64,000 nt of DNA from Sulfurimonas sp. (GTDB taxonomy: Bacteria; Campylobacterota; Campylobacteria; Campylobacterales; Sulfurimonadaceae), in the NCBI GenBank assembly GCA_002899765.1, contig PPDH01000039.1:1-64000 (forward strand), written 5' to 3'. Below the pieces are notes generated by a model. The model was not told where the DNA came from, did no database searches, and saw only the letters and a list, made by a program, of their open reading frames with translations. Position numbers and translations under genes: made by a program. Positions 26,611 through 37,605 of this stretch are shown piece after piece (position 1 is the first letter of the stretch; each line of letters opens with the position of its first letter).

Positions 26611-29169
26611 TTATAACTTAATTATCTTGCTAACTATCTCATAAACATTTTTTGAAAGCGAGTGTGTAGAAATTACACGTTCTAACTCTTTCTTCATTGC
26701 CGTTTTGTTTTTAGCATTGAGTTTTTCATATATCTTAAAAGCGCCTGCCAGCCCTGATGCCATCTGCGGGTTTATCTTGTCAATATCTATGATTTTATCC
26801 GCTACAAACTTATATCCCCCTGCATCTTTTGCATGAAAATGCTTATAATTCCTCGCGAATACTCCAATGAGAGAACGTACCAGATTTGGCACAAGTTCAT
26901 TGTATGCGTCATCATTTTGAAGTGCTATAACACGCTCTAACGTGCCGTCTCTGCGTGATGCAGCCAAAATAGAGAAATACTTGTTCATAACAAGCGTGTT
27001 GTTTTTATACCTTTTGTAAAAATGCTCCATTGCAATTGCGGAGGATTCAGCAGAGATATTTTCCAGTATATCAAGTGCAACAATCCGGTCGGTCATGGTT
27101 ATAGAGTTGTTGTATTGCTCATTTGCGAGCGAAATTATCTGATCACTCCCTAATGCAGAGAGCAGTTTTAAAGAGCTGTTTTTAATAGCCCTTTTACCGA
27201 TGTTATTTGCATAAAGCTCTTTAGAAAATGGGTCATGATTTTGCGTATAAATCTCTAGAAGTTTATCTTTAAAAACTAAAGCCAAATGTTTTTGCAACTT
27301 CTCTTTTGCATCACATATAACCTCAAAATCAATCTCGTTTTGTCTCTGCATAATCGCAGATACACTTGGAAGCTCCATCAAAAGTGCTTTATAAGATAAA
27401 TCAAGCTCGCACTCTAAAATATACACAAAAGCTTTTACAAACTCCTCATCAACAGCTTCACCTTGCATCACTTTTTCTATGCTGCACAGACCAAAAGATT
27501 GAGCAGATTCGTACCTTACATAACTATTTATGTCATGTTTCATTAAAAAAGCGTAATCGTTACTACTCTGCTCAATAATAATCGGTGCAGAAAAATCTCT
27601 GTTTATAGATAACACGGGCTTTTTTTGAGTCTTAAAGGCAAAAGTTTCTCTCTCTTTTGATACAATAAGCGTCTTTTGCAAAATCTCTTCGCCACTCTCA
27701 TCTAAAAGTGCCATCTTTAGCGGAAAATAGTAAGGTTTTTGCTCACTCCCATCCACAGCATTGGGAACCTTTTGTGTCAAAGTAAGCGTATAACTGCCCT
27801 CTTGAAAATTCTCATCTACATGTAACTTTGGCGTGCCTGATTGATGGTACCACAACTTAAACTGCTCCAAGTCAACTCCGCCTGCTTTGCTCATGGCCCA
27901 CAAAAAGTCATCCGTTCGCACCGCTTGAGCATCAAATGTCTCAAAATACAAATCCATTGCCGCCCTATACTTTTTCTCACCCAAAATAGTATAAATCATA
28001 CGTATAACCTCAGCACCTTTTTCATAAACAGTTGCCGTATAAAAATTGTTTATAGCAATATAAGAATCAGGCTGAATCGGATGTGCAGTCGGCGAGGCAT
28101 CCTCCACAAACTGTCTCTCTCTTAGAGCATTCACATCCTCGATACGCTGCACCTCTTTTGAGTTGAGATCAGCTGAAAAGCATTGATCGCGAAAGACCGT
28201 CAAACCCTCTTTGAGAGTCAACTCAAACCAATCCCTACATGTAATCCTGTTTCCTGTCCAGTTGTGAAAGTACTCATTAGCTATAACGCTTTGAATCCCC
28301 ATAAAATTAGCATCTGTTGCCGTATCTTCATCTGCTAAGACATACGCAGAATTAAAGATGTTTAGCCCCTTATTTTCCATCGCTCCCATGTTAAAACTAT
28401 CAACCGCGACTATATTATAAATCTCCAAATCATACTCACGCCCATAAACCTCTTCATCCCATTTCATCGCATCTTTTAATGATTTCATGGCATGTTTGCA
28501 TTTTGATTCATTGCCTCTGTCAGTATATATATAAAGCCTTACATATTGTCCGCTTTTTGTAACAAACTTATCCTGTGTTACTCACAAATCCCCTGCAACA
28601 AGCGCAAAAAGATAGGATGGTTTTGGATGCGGATCAAACCATGTAGCACCATGTCTTCCATCATCAAGTTTAAAATTAGACTCTCTGTTCCCGTTGCTGA
28701 GTAAAATCGGGTAACGCTTTTTATCTGCGACAAGCGTTGTTTTAAACACAGCCATAACATCGGGACGGTCTATATATGGAGTAATTCTTCTAAAACCCTC
28801 AGGCTCGTTTTGCGTACAAAATATAGTGCCGGATTTATAAAGTCCCTCAAGTTCGCTGTTTAACTGCGGGTAAATTTTATTGATGATTATAAGCTTAAAA
28901 GTATCTCTCACATCCAAGATTTTAAGCGTCTCTTCCTCTATAACATATCTACTCTCATCAAGCCTTTCATCATCAAGATAAATCTCCACAAGTTCCAAAT
29001 CAACGCTGTTTAACACCAAATCCTTAACTGTTTTATCTACTTTTATTATGCTCATCAAGTTTGTGACCTGTGTATGCTCTTCAAAAAGTTCAAAAACCAA
29101 ATCACATGTTTTTATACTAAATTCCGGTGCCTTATAATCTTTTAGATAAATAGTTTCTGCTTTGCTCAT
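26611..29169 (-). pseudogene. pepN: Aminopeptidase N (M1) interrupted by an in-frame TGA (28582-28584)
   Basis: 'LFALVAGDL*VTQDKFVTKSGQYVRLYIYTDRGNESKCKHAMKSLKDAMKWDEE' in one frame; 'VAVDSFNMGAMENKGLN' and 'VIANEYFHNWTGNR'. Confidence 0.94.
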
Positions 29170-29275
29170 AACTTCTCTTTGTTTTTTTTAAAATAATAGC
29201 ATACTCAAAGCATAACCGTTGAATTTGCTATATTAAAGATTACCCTAGAGCTTTTCTCCGGCTATGGCATTTATA

Positions 29276-29713
29276 TTATTTTCTATCTAATATGTCTTCC
29301 ATTTCAATTCGTGCATAGGAATGTTTGCGTGTCTCAGAAAGAATCTGTTTGAGCCTATTAAAAACATTTTGGGGTGTTTTTGCAACATCAAAGGCATCCA
29401 GTGCAATACAAGAATTAGTACTGTTTAAATGGTTGTCTAATTTGTGAACAATGTTTTGTGATGCTTTATATGCATTTTCTGCTGAAGTAAATGCGAAAAT
29501 AATGAAGTAGTGATTTTCATCAAGCTCTATAAGCTGATCAGAAACTCTAATAAATTCAGACAATTCTACAACACTCAACGGTTTTTCATGATAAAGCATG
29601 GCAAAAGTTGCTTGAACGTTAAATCTTTTGTATATATAATATGTCTTCTTTATAAGAACATCCACTCTATTCATTATGTTTTCCTCGTCTTTTTTCAATA
29701 AAGCTATCTGCAA
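29276..29713 (-). CDS. Hypothetical protein (GGDEF-like remnant possible)
   Basis: 145 aa ORF. Confidence 0.55.
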   Translation of the reverse strand: MQIALLKKDEENIMNRVDVLIKKTYYIYKRFNVQATFAMLYHEKPLSVVELSEFIRVSDQLIELDENHYFIIFAFTSAENAYKASQNIVHKLDNHLNSTNSCIALDAFDVAKTPQNVFNRLKQILSETRKHSYARIEMEDILDRK

Positions 29714-30007
29714 TCTTCAAAAGTTTATCTTTGCGTGTATAAAAAGCGTATTAAAAAACTCAAATCTTTCTTCTAAATAGCTACTGCTATAAAATGATAC
29801 TGTATAAAGATAAAGCACCGAGCATGTAATATCAGGTCATTAGTTCATTTTGTGGTACAATTACCTCAATAAAAAATGAGGTATATTCCTCTTCACAGCT
29901 ATTTCGTAACGATTTTTGTCAAATTCTCAATCAAAATTTATTTACGACAAAATGCTCTGTTTGGCAACAGACTAAAAATTATTTTTAAAGAGGCAAAACA
30001 CTATATT

Positions 30008-30667
30008 ATGGACGAAAAGTTAAATTTTATAAAAAAACTGTCCTTTTTTGACTCTCTTAATGATGAAGAGTTAAACACAATCAGCAATATTTCAAAAATA
30101 ATAACTTATCCTAAAAACTCTATACTTTACTATGAAAATGACATCAATGATAAAATCTTTTTTTTGGTATCTGGTCTTTTAAAAGTCTATAAAATAGATA
30201 AATTTGAGAATGAAATATTTCTTTATCATATACACAAAAACTCACTCATTTCTGAACCAACAACTCTCCTTGACGACTCTATACACTGTTTTTCAAATGC
30301 CGAGTTTATAGAAGAGAGTGTTGTTTTAGAAGTTGATTTTTCAGAGTTTAAAAAAGAGTTTTTATCTAAATTTACACTTGTTAACGAATTTATACATGAG
30401 ATACTTCTAAAAACACAACAGCTTCACTGTGTAGTAAACAGAGAACTTGTATTTGACGCGACTGCAAAAGTTGCTTACACTTTGCAAAATGATTTAGAGA
30501 TGTTCAATACTCTTAAAAGACATGAAATCTCTTTTATGCTGCATATTCAACCAGAAACACTCTCAAGAGTGTTGAAAAAATTAAAAAGAAACAATATTAT
30601 AGATAGCGAAAATACAGATATTGTTATTTTAGACAAAGAAAAACTAAATAGTATAATCAGAGGATAA
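30008..30667 (+). CDS. Crp/Fnr family transcriptional regulator
   Basis: cNMP-binding-like fold and HTH with 'QPETLSRVLKKLKRNNII'; internal ATG at 30008 preferred over the 29876 ORF start. Confidence 0.88.
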   Translation: MDEKLNFIKKLSFFDSLNDEELNTISNISKIITYPKNSILYYENDINDKIFFLVSGLLKVYKIDKFENEIFLYHIHKNSLISEPTTLLDDSIHCFSNAEFIEESVVLEVDFSEFKKEFLSKFTLVNEFIHEILLKTQQLHCVVNRELVFDATAKVAYTLQNDLEMFNTLKRHEISFMLHIQPETLSRVLKKLKRNNIIDSENTDIVILDKEKLNSIIRG

Positions 30668-30675
30668 CCACTGCA

Positions 30676-31686
30676 ATGATAAGAAAATTTAACAAAATCA
30701 GCACAAAGATAAAAGTCATAGGTGCTCTACTGATATTTTTAATAGGCGGTGTCATTGGTACAACAGCTTATTTAACACAGCAAAACACCAAAGATGCTTT
30801 GCTGATAAATATTGCCGGCAAGCAAAGAATGTTGACACAGGAGATATCTAAAACTATTTTTTATGCTCAATATAGCAAGATTTTTGATTTTAGCGAAATG
30901 GACAAGGCCAGCCATGAATTTATAGAAGGCTTGGATACTTTAAAAAACGGCAACAAAACTCAAGGAATATTTATAGTCTCTACAGAAGAAATTTCCAACC
31001 AATTGGACAAAATTGATTATCTTTGGGGAAATTTTTATAAAAATATTAAAGACTACAAGCAAATGGCAGCTTCTAGTATTGAAAATGAAGAAGAGATGAA
31101 AAAAATTGTTGATTTTATCTATGCCAATAATACTATTTTGCTTGAAAATGTCGATGAATTGGTAACAATGTTCACAAATCACAGTGAAGGCAAAATCAAT
31201 TTTATAAAAACTTTTCAAATTTTTGCAGGAATATTACTTTTTATGATATTCATATACTCTTTTTCTCAATTAAAATCTATCGAGTCTCATGTAGATTCAT
31301 TTATGCAGTATTCAAAAATGCTGGCTGATAATGAAGATATTTCAAATCTTGCACCTATACAACTAGAAGCCGAAAGCGAGAGTGAAATTTTAGAGGTAAG
31401 CGATACTATCAACTGTTTTATAAATAAGATAAATGCTGCAGTCGGTCACTCAAACGAAGCACTTCTGCAATCACAAAAAGCCTCTTCTAAATTAGAAGAA
31501 CTTACCGATGAGTTTGATACCATACTAGATGAATTAAAGGATAGGTCATTAGCAAGCAAACATCTAAACAACAGTGAAGATATTGTTATAGCATCTACAG
31601 AAGAACTAATTAATTCTACAAAAAAACTTACAAACATAAAAAAAGAGTTAGATAAGCTTATTAAAAACTGTCAAGAACTTAAATAG
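30676..31686 (+). CDS. PilJ/NarX-like type IV pili MCP N-terminal domain sensor protein
   Basis: TM, 'NIAGKQRMLTQEISKTIFYAQ' P-box-like motif, second TM, coiled coil; no kinase or MCP output domain visible. Confidence 0.75.
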   Translation: MIRKFNKISTKIKVIGALLIFLIGGVIGTTAYLTQQNTKDALLINIAGKQRMLTQEISKTIFYAQYSKIFDFSEMDKASHEFIEGLDTLKNGNKTQGIFIVSTEEISNQLDKIDYLWGNFYKNIKDYKQMAASSIENEEEMKKIVDFIYANNTILLENVDELVTMFTNHSEGKINFIKTFQIFAGILLFMIFIYSFSQLKSIESHVDSFMQYSKMLADNEDISNLAPIQLEAESESEILEVSDTINCFINKINAAVGHSNEALLQSQKASSKLEELTDEFDTILDELKDRSLASKHLNNSEDIVIASTEELINSTKKLTNIKKELDKLIKNCQELK

Positions 31687-31778
31687 CTAAAAGAGTTAAT
31701 AAAGGCTTATTAACCTTGTAAATGTAACTTATGTTTCTTTTTCGTCACATTAATCTTTACTTAAGCTTAAAAACTATG

Positions 31779-31798
31779 TCTTTGACTTAAGTCAAAGA
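31779..31798. promoter_or_regulatory. FNR/CRP-type operator upstream of napA
   Basis: Perfect 20-bp palindrome TCTTTGACTTAAGTCAAAGA containing TTGAC-N4-GTCAA. Confidence 0.75.
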
Positions 31799-31818
31799 TT
31801 TTAAATAGTTCAAAATGC

Positions 31819-31824
31819 TAATAT
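31819..31824 (+). promoter_or_regulatory. Putative -10 element of nap promoter
   Basis: TAATAT; an implied start near 31830 places the palindrome centre near -41.5. Confidence 0.5.
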
Positions 31825-31910
31825 AACCCCGTTAATGGACACCTTAACAAAAAAGTTTAGACGATGTAGCTCGTGCTACAGTGTTGCAAAATTATTAAAC
31901 AGGAGAAAAT

Positions 31911-34733
31911 ATGTCACTTTCAAGAAGATAATTTCTTAAAAGTTCAGCAGCGGCATCAGCGGCAGCAGCTATAGGTATGAGTGTACCAGCAGAGCTACAA
32001 GCAGCGGCAGTTCAAGCTGAAGGCGACTGGAGATGGGACAAGGCAGCTTGTCGTTTCTGTGGTACAGGTTGTGGGATTATGATGGCAACAAAAAACGGTA
32101 AAATTGTTGCTGTTAAAGGGGATCCTGCCGCACCGGTAAATCGTGGTCTTAACTGTATTAAAGGATACTTTAATGCTAAAATCATGTATGGTGCAGACAG
32201 ACTAACTCAACCTTTACTTAGAGTTGATGCAAATGGAAACTTTAGCAAAAAGGGTAAATTTGTTCCGGTATCTTGGGAGAGAGCTTTTGATGAGATGGAA
32301 GTTCACATCAAAAAAGCACTTAAAGCTAGCGGTCCTGAAGGGGTAGGCGTATTTGCTTCAGGGCAATATACAATCATGGAAGGTTATACTGCTCTTAAGA
32401 TGATGAAGGGTGGTTTCCGTTCAAATGCGATTGACCCAAATGCACGTCACTGTATGGCATCTGCGGTTGTTGGTTTTTACCAAACATTTGGTGTAGATGA
32501 GCCTTCCGGCTGTTACGATGATATTGAGCTAACAGATACAATCGTATCTTGGGGTTCGAATATGGCTGAGATGCACCCGATCCTCTGGTCTCGTGTAACT
32601 GATAGAAAATTATCAGATCCTGATCGCGTAAAAGTTATATCTATCCAAACTTATACACACAGAACTTCTGACTTGGCAGATATCGAAATCATCTTCTCGC
32701 CAAACACAGACTTGGCTCTTTGGAACTATGTTGCAAGAGAGATTGTATATAGAGATGATGCAGAAAAAATCATTGACTGGGATTTCGTAAAAAAACATAT
32801 GATTTTCACGGCTGGACCGGTTAATATCGGTTATGGTATGAGAAGAGAGGGTGAAAAGTCACTTAAAGACGGCAAATATACTGCTGCAGAAATGGAAATT
32901 ATCTCAAAAGAGATGAAAACAACTGTTTCAGAAAAAGAGGGTCCTGCGTTAGAGCCATATGGTTACAAAGCTGGCGATACAATGAAACACCAAGCCGGAA
33001 CTCTTGGTCACTGGGAAATCTCTTTTGAAGATTATAAAAAATCTTTAGAACCTTATACACTTGACTATACTGCAAAAATTGTTAAAGGTGATCCTGATGA
33101 GAGCATTGAAGATTTCAAAAAGAAACTTCAAGCATTAGCAGACCTTTACATCGAAAAAGGCAGAAAGGTAGTATCTTTCTGGACGATGGGTATGAACCAA
33201 CATACTCGTGGAACTTGGGTAAATACACTTTCATACAATGTTCACTTCTTACTAAACAAACAAGCAAATCCGGGTGAGGGAGCTTTCTCTTTAACAGGTC
33301 AACCTTCAGCATGTGGTACTGCTCGTGAAGTTGGTACATTCTGTCATAGACTTCCTGCAGATATGATGGTAGCAAATCCTAAGCATAGAAAAATCACAGA
33401 AAACAAGTGGATGGTACCTGAGGGAACAATTAACCCCGTAGGTGTACAACATATCATGAAAATTCACCGTGACATTGAAGATGGTCTTATCAAATTTGCA
33501 TGGGTAAATGTTTGTAACCCATACCAAGATACAGCATCTGCTGAACATTGGTTAAAAGCCGCAAGAGAGATGGACAACTTCATTGTAACTTCTGACGGAT
33601 ATACTGGTATCTCTGCAAAAGTTTCTGACCTTGTTTTACCATCTGCGATGATTTATGAGAAGTGGGGCGGATATGGAAATGCTGAGCGTCGTACACAACT
33701 ATGGAGACAACAAGTTCTTCCTGTGGGAGATGCTATGAGTGATACATGGCAGTGGGTTGAGCTTTCAAAAAGATTTACAGTTAAGGATGTTTGGGGCGGG
33801 TATGCACCATCAGGTCCTAGAAAAGATGCTCTTCCTAGTATGATCGAAAAAGCAAAAGCAATGGGTTACAATGAGAACACTACAATGTTTGAAATCCTTT
33901 TTGCTAATGACATCGCAAAATCATACAAGCTTGACCAAAATGATCCCATTCAAAAAGGGTATGACAATACTGAAGGTTATGGAGACAGCAGAAAAGTTGT
34001 CGGAAGTGACGGCAAGGTATTTGAAGGTTATGGTTTCTTTATCCAAAAATATCTCTTTGAAGAGTATGCTGCATTTACTCGTGGACATGGACATGACCTT
34101 GCACCGTTTGATATGTACCATAAAGTTCGTGGTCTTAAGTGGCCTGTTGTTGACGGAAAAGAGACACAGTGGATATTTAATGCTAAATATGACCCATATG
34201 CAGCGAAAGCTACAAAAGAGACAGGCAATTCACATGCGTTCTATGGGACACTTGCCAAAGCACTTAAATCAGGTAGCTTAACAGGAATGGACAAAAGCAC
34301 TCAACAAAAATCATTGGCTAACAAAGCAAAAATATTTGCTCGCCCTTACATGGATCCACCGGAGATGCCAGATGCAAACTACGATACTTGGTTGTGTACA
34401 GGTCGTGTTTTAGAGCACTGGCACTCAGGAACTATGACTATGCGTGTACCTGAACTTTATCGTGCGATTCCAGAAGCTCTATGTTATATGCATCCAAAAG
34501 ACGCTGAAGCAAAAGATCTCAAACAAGGTGGTCTATGCTGGGTTGAATCTCGCCGTGGAAAAGTAAAAGCAAGAGTTGAGACACGTGGTAGAAATAGACC
34601 TCCTCGCGGATTGGTATTCGTTCCATGGTTTGATGAAAAAGTATTTATCAATAAAGTTTGTCTTGATGCAACATGTCCAATGTCAAAACAGACAGACTTT
34701 AAAAAATGTGCTGTAAAAGTCTACAAAGCATAA
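31911..34733 (+). pseudogene. napA: Periplasmic nitrate reductase catalytic subunit with a TAA (31929-31931) inside the Tat motif
   Basis: AGGAG RBS then [25 protein letters not shown]..., followed by '[41 protein letters not shown]'. Confidence 0.95.
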
Positions 34734-34753
34734 TATAAACTATAAAAGGAGAG

Positions 34754-35581
34754 ATGGCTTCATATCCAAATGAAGACCATCTGTATGAAATGAAAAACAA
34801 GACACAAAGCGATAGAAGAAAGTTTATTTTAAATATGGCTCGCGGTGTAGGAATAACTGCGCTAGGTGGATTTATATGGAGTGCTTATGTTGATGAAGTT
34901 ACAGCTTCACAATTAACGCTTCGTCCACCTGGAGCTATTAATGAAGTAGATTTTCTAAAAACATGTATCAAATGCGGACTTTGCGTTGAAGCGTGTCCAT
35001 ATGATACTCTATTGCTTGCAAAACCAGGTGACAACAAGCCTTTGGGTACGCCATACTTTATACCTAGAGACATTCCTTGTTATATGTGTCCAGATATCCC
35101 ATGTGTACCTGTATGCCCTACAGGCGCACTTGATGAGCAGAGCGTTACGACGGATGGAAAACTTGATATAAACATTGCGGACATGGGACTTGCTGTTATA
35201 GACAGAGAGACTTGTATAGCTTTTTGGGGCATCCAGTGCGATGCATGCTATAGAGCATGCCCGATACTAGGTCATGCAATAACCGTTGAGTACAACAAAA
35301 ATGAGAGAACAGGTAAGCATGCATATCTCACTCCCCTTGTTCATGCTGATGCATGTACGGGATGCGGTCTGTGCGAAAAGGCTTGTGTTACCGAAAAAGC
35401 ATCTATTTTTGTACTTCCAAGAGAAGTGGCAATGGGAGAAGCTGGCAGCTACTATATCAAGGGCTGGGATAAGGCTGATGAAAAACGCCTAGAAGATGCC
35501 TCAGAGATAAAAACAACTACAGAAATTAGCAAAGAGACTGCAATGGACTCTTTAAATAGCGATTCGGAGGATTTATACTAA
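34754..35581 (+). CDS. napG: NapG ferredoxin-type quinol dehydrogenase component
   Basis: Tat-like 'DRRKFILNMARG' and several 4Fe-4S Cys motifs. Confidence 0.93.
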   Translation: MASYPNEDHLYEMKNKTQSDRRKFILNMARGVGITALGGFIWSAYVDEVTASQLTLRPPGAINEVDFLKTCIKCGLCVEACPYDTLLLAKPGDNKPLGTPYFIPRDIPCYMCPDIPCVPVCPTGALDEQSVTTDGKLDINIADMGLAVIDRETCIAFWGIQCDACYRACPILGHAITVEYNKNERTGKHAYLTPLVHADACTGCGLCEKACVTEKASIFVLPREVAMGEAGSYYIKGWDKADEKRLEDASEIKTTTEISKETAMDSLNSDSEDLY

Positions 35582-36426
35582 TGAATACGATTTGGAATAA
35601 ATACCGATATCTTCTATTTAGAAGGACTACGCAAATTGGTTTGCTCTTTTTATATTTTGGCGCTAATGCGTGGGGATGGACTATTTTAATGGGAAATCTC
35701 AGCTCATCTGTTTTATTTAATATTGTTCCATTGAGCGATCCGTATGCCGTATTACAGATGATAATAGCAGGAGCGGCTCTGGCTACAGATGTACTTATCG
35801 GCGCCCTTATTATCACTATGTTTTATCTCGTAGTCGGTGGTCGCGCTTTTTGTAGCTGGGTTTGTCCGATAAACTTAGTAACAGATGCGGCGGCTATGCT
35901 TAGAAGAAAAATTGGCGTTGACAATTTTGCTAAAAGACAACCGGCTTCAAGAAATATAAGGTATTGGGTACTGGGTTTAAGCTTGCTTATCTCATTTGCT
36001 ATGGGTGTAGCAGCTTTTGAATTTATTTCGCCAATCTCTATGGTTCATAGGGGTGTAATATTTGGTTTTGGTTTTGGATGGGCAGCAATGTTCATCATTT
36101 TTCTTTTCGACCTTTTGGTTTTGAAGAATGGTTGGTGTGGACATGTTTGTCCGCTAGGTGGATTTTATTCATTAGTAGGCAAAAACAGCTTAGTAAGAGT
36201 GCATCACAGTGAAGAAAATTGTACTTTATGTATGAAATGCAAAGTTGTTTGTCCTGAGCAGCAGGTTTTATATATGATAGGTAAAGAGAGCATTCCCGTA
36301 CTTTCAGCAGAGTGCACAAATTGCGCAAGATGTATAGAAGTATGCGATGATGATGCTCTTGGTTTTTCAATAAGAAAACTAGTAAATGATAAAAAAAGGG
36401 AGAGTAATAATGAAAACAATGATTAA
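35581..36426 (+). CDS. napH: NapH quinol dehydrogenase membrane component
   Basis: TM segments, 'CSWVCPINLVTD', 'CGHVCPLGGFYS', C-terminal ferredoxin motifs. Confidence 0.93.
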   Translation: MNTIWNKYRYLLFRRTTQIGLLFLYFGANAWGWTILMGNLSSSVLFNIVPLSDPYAVLQMIIAGAALATDVLIGALIITMFYLVVGGRAFCSWVCPINLVTDAAAMLRRKIGVDNFAKRQPASRNIRYWVLGLSLLISFAMGVAAFEFISPISMVHRGVIFGFGFGWAAMFIIFLFDLLVLKNGWCGHVCPLGGFYSLVGKNSLVRVHHSEENCTLCMKCKVVCPEQQVLYMIGKESIPVLSAECTNCARCIEVCDDDALGFSIRKLVNDKKRESNNENND

Positions 36427-37120
36427 AATATCGGTTGGTTTAGTTACTGCAACACTGCTTTTAACGGGTTGTGGAAGCGATGGTGCTAAATCTTCATCAA
36501 GTCCGGCAGTTGCACAGCAAATAAGTGAGGAGTCTTTAGGTTTAAGAAAAACAGACCTCTACACGGAAGAAGGCACTGTAGCTGAAAAGACTGAGTACAG
36601 AACTGCGCAAGCATCAACAAGTACTAGAATTAAAAGAGCTTTTCAAGATGCTCCGCCAATGATTCCACATGATACTAATGGGATGTTGCCTATTAAGGTT
36701 GGAGACAACCAATGTGTTACATGTCATATGCCGGAAATGGCTCCTGCTATGGGTGCAACTCCGATTCCAGTATCTCACTTTACTGATTTTAGACCAAGAG
36801 GTAAAATAGTTAACGGAATGTTTGTAGAAGCAGTAGACAACTACAAAAATGAAGTTGCAATTAAAGAGCACACTAGTCTTCAAGGTGCAAGATTTAACTG
36901 TTCTGCTTGTCATGCTCCACAATCTGAGGGTAACCCACTTGTAGAAAATACTTTTGAACCTGTATTTACAAGTAAAGATGGTGCAGAAAAATCAAGCTGG
37001 AGTGGTAGCAAACTCACTGAAGCGCTTGACACAGTTATTGGCGGTCCTAGCTATGTAACAAAAGATGATTTAGCAAATAAAGATTCTAAAGCAGGCACTC
37101 TAGAGGGCGCAGCTCACTAA
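36410..37120 (+). CDS. napB: NapB diheme cytochrome c subunit
   Basis: Two CxxCH motifs (CVTCH, CSACH); lipoprotein-like 'LLLTGCGSD'; 5' end overlaps napH. Confidence 0.92.
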   Translation: MKTMIKISVGLVTATLLLTGCGSDGAKSSSSPAVAQQISEESLGLRKTDLYTEEGTVAEKTEYRTAQASTSTRIKRAFQDAPPMIPHDTNGMLPIKVGDNQCVTCHMPEMAPAMGATPIPVSHFTDFRPRGKIVNGMFVEAVDNYKNEVAIKEHTSLQGARFNCSACHAPQSEGNPLVENTFEPVFTSKDGAEKSSWSGSKLTEALDTVIGGPSYVTKDDLANKDSKAGTLEGAAH

Positions 37121-37605
37121 TGCAAAGAAGAGAGCTTTTCAGCTCTCTTGCTTCTTCTATTATAAAAGACAAAAAAAAGCAAGAGAAGCCTTTAAGACCG
37201 CCTTACTTTAATGACGAATCTCTTTTTCACAATGAGTGTAGCAAGTGTGATGCAAAGTGCGCCGCTGTTTGTGAAGAAGATATAATCAAAATTGCTGAGG
37301 ATAAAACTCCTTATCTAATCTTCTCACAGAGCGGTTGTACCTATTGTGATAAATGCGCCTTGTCCTGTGAATTTGGTGTTTTAAATATTGAAGATAAAAA
37401 ATTTATCGGCGCAGTGGTTGCCATAGATAAAAAAAGCTGTTTAAGTTGGAATGATATAATGTGTTTTTCATGTAAAGATCCCTGCTTGGACAAAGCTATA
37501 GATTTTCAGGCTATGTTTAAGCCAACAATAAATGACAAATGTACGGCATGCGGATTTTGCATTGGAAGATGCCCAACAAATGCGATTCAAATAAAGGTTT
37601 TATAG
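37120..37605 (+). CDS. napF: NapF ferredoxin-type protein
   Basis: Multiple CxxCxxC clusters, position in operon. Confidence 0.88.
   Translation: MQRRELFSSLASSIIKDKKKQEKPLRPPYFNDESLFHNECSKCDAKCAAVCEEDIIKIAEDKTPYLIFSQSGCTYCDKCALSCEFGVLNIEDKKFIGAVVAIDKKSCLSWNDIMCFSCKDPCLDKAIDFQAMFKPTINDKCTACGFCIGRCPTNAIQIKVL

Noticed and set aside
31678-31710. Possible seventh premature stop (TAG) at the end of the PilJ-like sensor, frame continuing LKELIKAY*
   Set aside because: The continuation is only 8 residues; stop could be natural. Not strong enough to add to the set.
33115-34228. Antisense ORFs opposite napA (33115..33375, 33306..33548, 33921..34121, 34028..34228) and plus-frame ORF 33871..34281
   Set aside because: All lie within the conserved NapA frame and have no independent support.
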